Shown: positions 1 to 5,926 of the stretch, one piece after another
How the letters are laid out: each line of letters opens with the position of its first letter
Position numbering within the stretch: position 1 is the stretch's first letter
From: Desulfobacterales bacterium
Lineage (GTDB): Bacteria; Desulfobacterota; Desulfobacteria; Desulfobacterales; RPRI01
Assembly (NCBI GenBank): GCA_030689795.1
Contig: JAUYEO010000106.1
Location: 1 to 6,050, forward strand
Direction: 5' to 3'
Length of the DNA: 6,050 nucleotides
The notes under the pieces: generated by a model
What the model saw: the letters and a program-made list of their open reading frames with translations, nothing else
Databases searched by the model: none
What the model was told of the DNA's origin: nothing
Translations under genes and position numbers: made by a program

Positions 1-175
1 GTAAAAAGTCCAAATATGCTCTCTTAATGAGCTTTTTGGGGATTTTTAAATGACTTCGCTAAATCACAAGAACTCGGGCTAAAGCCCTCAAACAGCTTGT
101 GATTTTTAACGCTCAGTTCTTTAAAAATCTATTTCCCAAAAATCTCAAATCCGTTCGCATATGACTTTTTACGAG
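1..175 (+). repeat. MITE-like palindromic repeat, left copy
   Basis: The element begins with GTAAAAAGTC (1-10) and ends with the exact reverse complement GACTTTTTAC (163-172), so it has 10-base terminal inverted repeats. Inside, AAATCACAAG (61-70) pairs with CTTGTGATTT (96-105), and GGGCT (76-80) with AGCCC (83-87). The two halves are also loosely complementary elsewhere, for example around 36-48 against 123-139. It contains no gene. Positions 44-175 recur in inverted orientation at 5919-6050 with 5 differences in 132 bases. This fits a non-autonomous miniature element. Target-site duplications cannot be checked because the outer edge is the first base of the window. No transposase is present to name the family. 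Confidence 0.8.
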
Positions 176-211
176 TCTATCCTTTATATGATTAGTTTTA
201 AAATTTCCCCC

Positions 212-281
212 GATTTCCGGATGCTTAAAATTTTTAAGCTCAATTACTGTTTGCTGTAAAAACCTTAAGCATGCGGACATC
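212..281. repeat. Imperfect inverted repeat downstream of aprA
   Basis: The 17 bases at 212-228 (GATTTCCGGATGCTTAA) match the reverse complement of 265-281 at 15 of 17 positions, with a 36-base spacer. A smaller palindrome, CTTAAA/TTTAAG, sits at 224-238. The structure lies between the aprBA terminator and the left MITE-like repeat and contains no gene. It could be a second terminator, a remnant of another repeat, or a stabilising 3' structure. None of these can be decided from the sequence. Confidence 0.5.
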
Positions 282-300
282 TTCAAACGGATATCGCCTT

Positions 301-336
301 AATAAAAACCTCCAGGCGTCTTTCGACACCTGGAGG
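301..336 (-). terminator. Rho-independent terminator of aprBA
   Basis: Read on the minus strand, 336-325 and 320-309 form a 12-pair stem (CCTCCAGGTGTC with GACGCCTGGAGG, including one G-U pair). The stem is closed by a GAAA tetraloop (324-321) and followed by TTTTTATT (308-301). It starts 35 bases after the aprA stop codon. Stem length, GNRA-type loop and T-tract make this a textbook intrinsic terminator. It indicates that aprA is the last gene of its transcript. Confidence 0.93.
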
Positions 337-370
337 CATATCCAATCAACCAACTGACTTAACTGATAAA

Positions 371-2341
371 TTAAGGAATGATTTTGATGTAATCTTTCTT
401 GAATACACTCCATTCATTCTTTGCCGGGTCATACTTTGAGTTTACAAAGCAGAACCAGTTCTTATCATCCTGTCCCGGATAGTCAGCCTGATAGTAGAAT
501 CCGGGATAACGGGTTTCTTTACGGAACTGGATATGGCGCAGGTGAGCTTCAACTGTCCATATACGATGATAAATTTCCCATGCTCTCATAAGCTCATGGA
601 GATCACCGGCACCCAGTTTCTCGCAGTCTACGCGCATTGTTGCCAGAAGATCCATAACGATCTCGAGGCTCTTGCTGCTTGTCTGATAGTATGTAGCGGT
701 TCCGGCGCCATATTCATGCGTGGCCTTCATGAGTCTTAAGGCCATTCCGGAAGGTTTAACGTAGTTCGGGTTGATATCAACAGCCGTGGTATAGTTGCAA
801 TTGTCAAGATATGTTCTTACCGGCTTGTAAATAAGGTCAACCAGTTCTGTTGAGCTCTGTTTGATGGCCGGTTTGAAATCGGCATGATCGCGTACGAATT
901 TTGCCATTTCTTTTGCCACCTGACGGCCTTCGGCATGCGAACCTGAAGAGAACTTGTGACCTGAGCATCCGACACCGTCGCCTGATGTAAAGAGGCCGAC
1001 AACTGTTGTCATGCGGTTGTAAACTTTTCCGCCATCGCCCCATTTGTAAGCAGCAGGCACCCAGTCATAGTCCGGACCCGATACCCACATGCCGCAGCAG
1101 CCTGAATGTGATCCAAGCAGATACGGTTCTGTAGGCATAACTTCGGAATTTTTCTTTTCAGGTTCGCAGTCCTGAGCACACCACAGGTTTGCCTGGCCGC
1201 ATGTCATATCAAGGAAGTCTTCCCATGCTTCAGACTCAAGATGTTTGAGTTCTTGCTTGTTCATGGTCTTTCCGAGTACGGCAAGAGCCGTAACCGTATC
1301 CATCATGATCGGACCGCGTCCGGCCTTCATTTCATTCAGCATGAGGTGGTTACGCAGACAGGTAGGTGTCACTGCAGCAGTTCCATAAGGAGCATATTTC
1401 TGGAGTTCTGCTTTTGCTGCGTCGCTTGACGCAAAGTCTTCACCAAGACCGTTTAATGTTTTGGCCTTGAAGAGAAGGAACCATGCGCCGACCGGGCCGT
1501 ATCCGTCTTTAAAACGTGCCGGCGTGAAACGGTTTTCCATCATTGAAAGTTCTGCGCCGACTTTCATACACATTGTGTATGTCGAGCCTGCATTCCATAC
1601 CGGATACCATGCGCGGCCTTTGCCTTCACCAACGCTTCTCGGCATGTAAATGTTGACTGCTCCGCCGCAGGCAACCATCATGGTCTTGCATTTGATGATG
1701 TAAACCTTGTTTTCACGTACCGAGAAACCGACAGCTCCGGCAATCTGGTTCGGCTTGTTGGCATCAAGAAGCAGTTCAACAATAAAGCAGCGCTCAATGA
1801 TGTTTTCCATGCCAAGAGCAAGCTTTGCAGCTTCGGCAACGATTCTCTTGTATGATTCGCCGTTGATCATTATCTGCCATTTACCGGTGCGGACCGGCTC
1901 TGCTCCCTTTTTCAATGAGCCTAAAGCGAGGCCTTTTTTACCGTCAAGGGTCTTGCCATCTGCTGCTTTTTTCCAGATCGGAAGCCCCCATTCCTCAAAA
2001 AGATGAACCGAATCATCGACGTGACAACCAAGGTCGAAAATAAGGTCTTCACGAACAAGGCCCATAAGGTCGTTGCGGACCATTTTGACATAGTCTTCAG
2101 GGCTGTTTTTTCCAACGTAGGTATTGATAGCTGAAAGTCCCTGAGCGACAGCGCCGCTTCTCTCCATTGCGGCCTTGTCACAAAGCAGTATTTTTGCATC
2201 CGGCGCCCATTTCTTTATTTCGAAAGCGGTTCCGCAGGCAGCCATACCGCCACCCACAATAAGAATATCGACTTCGCGCTCTTCAACTGCCGGATCTCTG
2301 ACGGCCTTTGTTTCACCCAAAGGTTTATTAGGTAATGCCAT
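371..2341 (-). CDS. aprA: Adenylylsulfate reductase subunit alpha (AprA)
   Basis: This is the catalytic FAD subunit of dissimilatory APS reductase, which reduces adenosine 5'-phosphosulfate to sulfite and AMP in the cytoplasm. The 656-residue length is normal for the family. A dinucleotide-binding motif, GGGMAACG (residues 30-37), opens the FAD domain. Further family hallmarks are RSGAVAQGLSAIN (61-73), NRFTPARFKDGYGPVGAW (270-287), GSHSGCCGMW (410-419), TSGDGVG (452-458), and the C-terminal RYPGFYYQADYPGQDDKNW (611-629). N73, R271 or R276, and H412 probably correspond to the substrate-site Asn, Arg and His of the Archaeoglobus enzyme; this was placed by eye. The ATG start is supported by AGGAGGA 6 bases upstream (2348-2354). 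It follows aprB by 72 bases with no terminator between, so the two are co-transcribed. No frameshift or truncation is seen. qmoABC, often found directly downstream, does not follow. Confidence 0.97.
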   Translation of the reverse strand: MALPNKPLGETKAVRDPAVEEREVDILIVGGGMAACGTAFEIKKWAPDAKILLCDKAAMERSGAVAQGLSAINTYVGKNSPEDYVKMVRNDLMGLVREDLIFDLGCHVDDSVHLFEEWGLPIWKKAADGKTLDGKKGLALGSLKKGAEPVRTGKWQIMINGESYKRIVAEAAKLALGMENIIERCFIVELLLDANKPNQIAGAVGFSVRENKVYIIKCKTMMVACGGAVNIYMPRSVGEGKGRAWYPVWNAGSTYTMCMKVGAELSMMENRFTPARFKDGYGPVGAWFLLFKAKTLNGLGEDFASSDAAKAELQKYAPYGTAAVTPTCLRNHLMLNEMKAGRGPIMMDTVTALAVLGKTMNKQELKHLESEAWEDFLDMTCGQANLWCAQDCEPEKKNSEVMPTEPYLLGSHSGCCGMWVSGPDYDWVPAAYKWGDGGKVYNRMTTVVGLFTSGDGVGCSGHKFSSGSHAEGRQVAKEMAKFVRDHADFKPAIKQSSTELVDLIYKPVRTYLDNCNYTTAVDINPNYVKPSGMALRLMKATHEYGAGTATYYQTSSKSLEIVMDLLATMRVDCEKLGAGDLHELMRAWEIYHRIWTVEAHLRHIQFRKETRYPGFYYQADYPGQDDKNWFCFVNSKYDPAKNEWSVFKKDYIKIIP

Positions 2342-2413
2342 ATTAAATCCTCCTTAAGAAATTTTATTCATAATTAATCTTTTTCCAATTGGACTTGCTC
2401 AAACCAAACCCGC

Positions 2414-2845
2414 TTAAATCTTAGGTCTCGGAAGTACGAATCCATCGGCCTCTTCTGTTGAAAGCAGGCCGCTATTCAGGTCCTTTCCTTTGAGATTCAA
2501 GTAAGCATTAGCCTGACCTTCAGGAGTTGTCCGAATGGGGAACTTAAAGCGTTTAATAAGGCCATTCCTGAACTTGCAGGTCCACAGAACATCTTCGGAA
2601 CTCATCAGCGGCACTATGCTGCTTCCAAGAGGTACAAAGTCAGAGTAACCACGCACTTCAATTGCCTGGGTGGGGCATATTTTTACACATGAAAAGCACT
2701 CCCAGCACTGATCGGGCTCCTGATTGTAAGCCTTCATAGCAGTCGTATCAAGAACCATAAGGTCATTGGGACAAATGTACATACAAGCCGTTTTGTCCCC
2801 ACCTTTGCAACCGTCACATTTTTCAGCAATTACAAAAGATGGCAT
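2414..2845 (-). CDS. aprB: Adenylylsulfate reductase subunit beta (AprB)
   Basis: This is the iron-sulfur subunit that passes electrons to the AprA FAD. It has 143 residues, close to the Archaeoglobus subunit and slightly shorter than some Desulfovibrio ones. Two [4Fe-4S] cysteine sets are visible: C10, C13, C21 and C25, then C47, C50, C53 and C57. By ferredoxin logic C25 and C57 are probably swapped between the two clusters. W48, next to C47, matches the position of the tryptophan proposed to mediate electron transfer in the Archaeoglobus enzyme. Residues from about 65 on form the subunit-specific segment and the tail that wraps around AprA. The ATG has an excellent ribosome site, AGGAGGG, 7 bases upstream (2853-2859). 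The order aprB then aprA is the standard arrangement. It is the first gene of the operon, and a candidate promoter lies about 225 bases upstream. Confidence 0.97.
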   Translation of the reverse strand: MPSFVIAEKCDGCKGGDKTACMYICPNDLMVLDTTAMKAYNQEPDQCWECFSCVKICPTQAIEVRGYSDFVPLGSSIVPLMSSEDVLWTCKFRNGLIKRFKFPIRTTPEGQANAYLNLKGKDLNSGLLSTEEADGFVLPRPKI

Positions 2846-3069
2846 CTATTATCCCTCCTAATGTTGTTTGTATTAAATTCATTTTCCTAACCATCGACTC
2901 GTGTTCTGTGAATCTATTCTAAGTTGTAAGCACCCCCCTTCATAACCCGGGCCAGCTAAAACAAAGCCCTCTAATATTTTTCCTTTTCTCTATAGCCTGT
3001 CAATAAACAGGGCTTGAAGCTTTTTTCTTTTAAATCAGCATGTTAACCTAACTATTCTATCAAGGTTCA

Positions 3070-3098
3070 GTAATATCATCCAATATTTTTATTGTCAA
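3070..3098 (-). promoter_or_regulatory. Candidate sigma-70 promoter of aprBA
   Basis: On the minus strand, TTGACA (3098-3093) is followed after exactly 17 bases by TATTAC (3075-3070), which matches 4 of 6 of the -10 consensus. Initiation would fall near 3063, giving a leader of about 218 bases before aprB. The perfect -35 and ideal spacing favour it. A second TTGACA at 3003-2998 lies nearer the gene but has no good -10 box, so it is the weaker alternative. Confidence 0.5.
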
Positions 3099-3104
3099 GG
3101 ACTT

Positions 3105-3132
3105 TTGATGGTGAAAAATCAGAATATATAAA
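3105..3132 (+). promoter_or_regulatory. Candidate promoter of the ykgJ-SDR pair
   Basis: TTGATG (3105-3110, 4 of 6) and TATAAA (3127-3132, 5 of 6) are separated by 16 bases, with initiation expected near 3139. Its -35 box lies only 6 bases from that of the opposing aprBA candidate. An alternative closer to the gene is TTGCAT (3167-3172), 17 bases, then TATATT (3190-3195). The surrounding sequence is very AT-rich, so chance -10 matches are likely. Confidence 0.3.
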
Positions 3133-3183
3133 TATTTACAGGGCTATATATATCACAACAAATTGTTTGCATCCTGAAATGAC

Positions 3184-3199
3184 CCACTATATATTGTGG
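3184..3199. promoter_or_regulatory. Near-palindrome, possible operator
   Basis: CCAC-T-ATATAT-T-GTGG is symmetric except for one T/T pair. It overlaps the alternative -10 box TATATT (3190-3195) upstream of the ykgJ-like gene. This is a plausible dimeric regulator site, for instance for the XRE-cupin protein, but no second copy is visible and no regulator motif was matched. Confidence 0.25.
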
Positions 3200-3356
3200 T
3201 ATAGAAAGAAACCTTTCCCATAAATCTGATTTCGGTAATTTTTTTGCTTCTTGCTTTACCAAATTGTTCAAACCATATAAAATGCTTTTACATAATAAAA
3301 GCGGAAAGTCTGCTATCTCCTGTTTACAAAATATTAACAAGAAAGAATATCAAATA

Positions 3357-4097
3357 ATGGAAGAAAATTTTATACCGCTCTCACCGGATGACAAATTTCG
3401 TTTCTCATGCACAAGCCGCCTCTCGTGCTTCAATGAATGCTGCCGTGATCTTAATCAGTACTTAACCCCTTATGACATACTGAGGCTTAAGAAAAGTCTC
3501 GGAATATCTTCCGGCATGTTTTTAAAAACATATACATCTCATCATACCGGACCTGAAACAGGCTTGCCGGTAATAACATTAAAAACGGATTCTGCTTCCG
3601 GATCAATATGCCCTTTTGTAACGCCATCCGGATGTAAAGTTTACAAAGACCGGCCTTCATCATGCCGGACATATCCTCTTGCGAGGCTTGTTTCACGCAA
3701 CAGGGAATCAGGAAGACTTTCGGAATATTATATGATGATAAAAGAAACGCACTGCCTTGGTTTCAATAACGGTAAAGAACAGACGGTGCGCGAATGGATA
3801 ATAAAAGAGGATATCGAACCATACAACAGAATGAACGATATGCTCATGGAGATATTAAGCCTGAAAAATCAGATAATTCCAGGTGAACTGGATATAAAAT
3901 CCGGATATCTGTTCCGGATGGCGTTGTATGATCTCGATGCATTCAGATCACACCTCTTTTTAAATGAAATTGAACCGGATGATTTCAATGAAGAGGACAT
4001 AAATGCAGCAGAACAGGATGACACAGCGCTTTTAAGAGTCGCTTTCTCATGGGTTAAGCAAAATCTATTTTTAAGAACCTCCTTTAATAAAATCTAA
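3357..4097 (+). CDS. YkgJ-family cysteine cluster protein
   Basis: A 246-residue protein of the YkgJ / CxxCxxCC zinc- or iron-chelating family, whose biochemical role is not established. The first cysteine group is spaced C18-x5-C24-x3-C28-C29, followed by LNQYLTPYDILRLKKSLG (32-49). The second block is CPFV (85-88), GCKVYKDRPSSCRTYPLAR (92-110), then C133 in ETHCLGF. These eight cysteines could bind a metal or Fe-S centre. The C-terminal third is acidic and lacks motifs I recognise. No signal peptide or membrane segment is seen, so it is probably cytoplasmic. I prefer the ATG at 3357: it places the cysteine block near the N-terminus as usual, with a weak AAGAAAG (3340-3346) ahead. Extending to a TTG at 3264 or ATG at 3282 adds an unconserved-looking segment without a ribosome site. 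The SDR gene starts 19 bases after its stop. Confidence 0.85.
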   Translation: MEENFIPLSPDDKFRFSCTSRLSCFNECCRDLNQYLTPYDILRLKKSLGISSGMFLKTYTSHHTGPETGLPVITLKTDSASGSICPFVTPSGCKVYKDRPSSCRTYPLARLVSRNRESGRLSEYYMMIKETHCLGFNNGKEQTVREWIIKEDIEPYNRMNDMLMEILSLKNQIIPGELDIKSGYLFRMALYDLDAFRSHLFLNEIEPDDFNEEDINAAEQDDTALLRVAFSWVKQNLFLRTSFNKI

Positions 4098-4116
4098 TCA
4101 AGGAGCTTTATCTTTC

Positions 4117-4932
4117 ATGAAAACAGAAAATAAAGTTGCACTGGTGCTTGGTTCAATAAATGGAATCGGCAAAGGTATCGGCCTTGCGCTTGCAAAAGAG
4201 GGCATTTTTGTTGCCCTGAATTATTTCGACAGGGAAGAGATGCTCGATGAATTACAGCAGGATTTTTCAAAACTCGGCACTTCTTATTTAATAATAAGAA
4301 CCAACCTTCTTAAAACGGAAAAAATTCAGGAACTGGTTGAAAACGTTATCAGGCATTTCGGACGCCTTGATATTCTGATAAACAATATTGAACGGGGGGG
4401 ATGGCCGGTTGTGCATGGACCATATACATGCGATCAGTGGGATCTTGAAATATCAACAACACTTCGCGCAAAGCAATGGGTATTTGAATGCTCACTTCCG
4501 TATCTTAAGGCTTCCGGAGACGGTATAGTAATCAACATCTCTTCCATAGCCGGTATGGTCGGAAGATCGGGCCCCGTGAGTTATATTTTCAATGAAGGAT
4601 ACTCGGCCGCAAACCGCGGCATCTCGCTTTTGACCGAAACATGGGCGAGAATCGGAGCTCCTGAAGTCCGGGTTAATGAAATCATGACAGGCATTATCGA
4701 AACAAGGCACGGCGAAAAGACAAGAGGGTGGGGGTTGCTGACGGATGTTCAGAAAGAAGCTATCATAGACCACACTCTTGTTAAAAGAACAGGAACCATA
4801 GACGATGTTGTAAAGGCTGTGTGTTTTTTGATAAAGGACGCCCCCTTCATGACAGGAAGCGTCCTCAGATTAGACGGAGGCTACGTACTTGGCGGAGAGA
4901 AAGTTTCTCCGATGCCTGAAGGCGTATTATGA
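4117..4932 (+). CDS. SDR-family protein lacking the catalytic lysine
   Basis: A 271-residue short-chain dehydrogenase/reductase-like protein with a Rossmann fold. The nucleotide-binding motif is LGSINGIGKGIG (11-22), with L where Thr is usual. LINNIERGG (87-95) takes the place of the NNAG motif, and RLDGGYVLGG (250-259) is the usual C-terminal signature. S143 in INISS is a good catalytic Ser. The expected YxxxK is instead Y161-SAA-N165, and T114 sits where the tetrad Asn is expected. Relative to a classical SDR there are about 6 extra residues between S143 and Y161. Y156, at the classical 13-residue spacing, is followed by E160, also not Lys. Substrate and cofactor preference cannot be assigned. 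The ATG has AAGGAG (4100-4105) 11 bases upstream. The 19-base gap to the ykgJ-like gene implies one operon. The stop codon abuts a large palindrome. Confidence 0.9.
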   Translation: MKTENKVALVLGSINGIGKGIGLALAKEGIFVALNYFDREEMLDELQQDFSKLGTSYLIIRTNLLKTEKIQELVENVIRHFGRLDILINNIERGGWPVVHGPYTCDQWDLEISTTLRAKQWVFECSLPYLKASGDGIVINISSIAGMVGRSGPVSYIFNEGYSAANRGISLLTETWARIGAPEVRVNEIMTGIIETRHGEKTRGWGLLTDVQKEAIIDHTLVKRTGTIDDVVKAVCFLIKDAPFMTGSVLRLDGGYVLGGEKVSPMPEGVL

Positions 4933-5211
4933 GAGAGCTTTGAATATCTTCCATTCGGGTTTGGCAGGGGTAATGGGCGTTGGCATTTCGGAAGAAATTT
5001 TTAAGGCAACATATCAACGCCCCCAGATTGTCAACAAAGAGAGACAGGCAGAGACGAAATCATGGCTTCGTGGGCGTATATCCACTGGGGCTGCCCGGAT
5101 TTCATGGGAGCGGATATGCTGCCGTTGGCGGAGTCTGAACCGCATTCTTGCGGAATGCCAAAGCCCATTACCCCTGCCAAACCCTTTAATCAAATGTTAT
5201 GCAAAGCTCTC
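4933..5211. repeat. Large imperfect palindrome between convergent genes
   Basis: Outer arms are GAGAGCTTTG (4933-4942) and CAAAGCTCTC (5202-5211). The main arms are 4957-4996 and 5145-5184, complementary at 37 of 40 positions with a perfect 22-base core (4957-4978 with 5163-5184). A third, inner pair is GGCAACATATC (5005-5015) with GATATGCTGCC (5113-5123), 10 of 11. The left end begins immediately after the SDR stop codon. The short frames running through it resemble no protein and look like by-products of the repeat. It fills the roughly 300-base gap before the converging XRE-cupin gene. It is probably a non-autonomous palindromic repeat unrelated in sequence to the repeats at the window edges; it might also act as a bidirectional transcription barrier. 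Confidence 0.8.
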
Positions 5212-5216
5212 ATTAT

Positions 5217-5233
5217 AAAACCGGCCGGCTTTT
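5217..5233. terminator. Weak bidirectional terminator-like palindrome
   Basis: AAAACCGGCCGGCTTTT is a near-perfect palindrome lying 2 bases past the XRE-cupin stop codon, with T-runs on both strands. The GC part is self-complementary without a proper loop, so only a short stem can form. It could help end either convergent transcript, but it is much weaker than the aprBA terminator. Confidence 0.35.
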
Positions 5234-5235
5234 AT

Positions 5236-5874
5236 TCAACCTTCATAAAGCACGGCGAGTATTGTCGCGTTCCCCTTTTTCGCCGCAATAAGATGAGGAG
5301 TGGTGGAAAGATAATAAACGCTGTCTCCCGGTTCAAGCTCAAATAAATCGGCTCCGATCTTTAAAGCGACCAGGCCCTCAAGAACATAAATAAACTCTTC
5401 ACCGTCATGCACAGACATATCATCTTCGGGATTTTCCTCAAGCCTTACTATCAAGGCCTCCATGTGGCGGCCTTTAACTTCAGGGGCAAGGCTCATATAT
5501 GTATAAACCTGCTTTTCCCCTTTATGAGACGTCGATCTTGATATCTTCATCCGTTCATTTTTCCGGGTAACCGAGTAAAGCTTGTCTCCAACACCTGAAA
5601 CAATTCTGCCGAATGCGCTGTCAAGAGCTTTGGAAAGTTTAATTACCGTGCCGAGTTGAGGCTGAACTTTATTTTCCTCCATATTCGAAAGGAGTTCTAA
5701 GTCAAACCCGGTCAGCTTTGACAGTTCATCAAGGGAAAGACCTTTCTCTTCCCTGATGTTTTTAATTCTTATTCCTATTTCATCCAGCTCTTTCGGCGCT
5801 GCCGCTGCAATATCTCCGATCAGTTCTTTAAAATAATCGACGCTTCGTTCTTGTTTCTGTTTTATTTCTCCCAT
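5236..5874 (-). CDS. XRE-family regulator with C-terminal cupin domain
   Basis: A 212-residue one-component transcription regulator. After a charged N-terminal lead of about 30 residues comes a Cro/CI-type helix-turn-helix (about 33-87: IRIKNIREEKGLSLDELSKL, then TGFDLELLSNMEENKVQP). A linker leads to a cupin sensor domain (about 125-212). Its first motif, H156-DGEE-FIYVLEG (156-167), and second, PGDSVYYLSTTPH (182-194), offer H156, E160 and H194 as metal or ligand contacts; the classical HxH is reduced to one His. Length and architecture are typical of XRE-cupin regulators, which sense small molecules and commonly act on neighbouring or own genes. The ATG has GGGAG 6 bases upstream (5881-5885). 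It converges on the ykgJ-SDR pair and stands alone. The ligand and targets are unknown. Confidence 0.92.
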   Translation of the reverse strand: MGEIKQKQERSVDYFKELIGDIAAAAPKELDEIGIRIKNIREEKGLSLDELSKLTGFDLELLSNMEENKVQPQLGTVIKLSKALDSAFGRIVSGVGDKLYSVTRKNERMKISRSTSHKGEKQVYTYMSLAPEVKGRHMEALIVRLEENPEDDMSVHDGEEFIYVLEGLVALKIGADLFELEPGDSVYYLSTTPHLIAAKKGNATILAVLYEG

Positions 5875-5896
5875 TTTTTTCTCCCATGGATTTTAA

Positions 5897-5926
5897 ATAA
5901 TCTCCATTGTTTGATGCTCTCGTAAA
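5897..5926 (-). promoter_or_regulatory. Possible promoter of the XRE-cupin gene
   Basis: On the minus strand, TTTACG (5926-5921) and GATTAT (5902-5897) each match consensus at 4 of 6 positions with an 18-base spacer. Initiation near 5890 would leave a short leader containing the GGGAG ribosome site. The -35 box lies in the terminal repeat of the MITE-like element. The match is weak and no better candidate was seen in the 44 bases between gene and repeat. Confidence 0.22.

Larger units (their letters stand above)
2846..3356. other. Divergent intergenic region, aprBA / ykgJ
   Basis: About 510 bases separate the aprB start (leftward) from the preferred ykgJ start (rightward). I see no credible gene in it; the one open frame on the minus strand (3119-3340) overlaps the ykgJ gene start and resembles no family. 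The part next to the genes is very AT-rich. It holds two candidate promoters placed back to back (3070-3098 and 3105-3132) and a near-palindrome at 3184-3199. If those promoters are right, both transcripts have long leaders of roughly 220 bases. The aprB leader contains a weak inverted repeat, AAGCCCT (2964-2970) with AGGGCTT (3009-3015), and a second TTGACA on the minus strand (2998-3003). No recognised riboswitch was identified. Confidence 0.6.

Noticed and set aside
533..2357. Several open frames of 60-99 codons on both strands within aprA
   Set aside because: They are shadows of a clearly coding, full-length aprA gene in other frames; none shows family motifs or its own ribosome site.
2964..3015. 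AAGCCCT / AGGGCTT inverted repeat as a riboswitch or attenuator in the aprB leader
   Set aside because: Seven pairs with a 38-base loop, no T-run at a sensible distance and no recognised riboswitch core.
3153..3167. Possible HcpR/FNR-type site (TCACAA at 3153-3158 and AACAA-A-TTGTT at 3157-3167)
   Set aside because: Only a half-site is present in the expected TTGTGA-N6-TCACAA form, and the AT-rich setting makes short palindromes likely by chance.
3119..3340. Minus-strand open frame of 73 codons in the divergent region
   Set aside because: It crosses the candidate promoters, overlaps the ykgJ region antisense, has no clear ribosome site and resembles no protein family.
3264..3356. Longer N-terminus for the ykgJ-like protein (TTG at 3264 or ATG at 3282)
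   Set aside because: Neither start has a ribosome site, and the added residues look like translated leader. The ATG at 3357 fits the family layout.
4889..5346. Two plus-strand open frames (4889-5218 and 5062-5346) after the SDR gene
   Set aside because: The first overlaps the SDR end, both run through the large palindrome, and the second runs antisense into the XRE-cupin gene. Composition looks like chance translation of a repeat.
5886..5907. ATGGA / TCCAT inverted repeat as an autoregulatory operator of the XRE-cupin gene
   Set aside because: Five-base arms separated by 12 bases are too short to support, although the location would be right.
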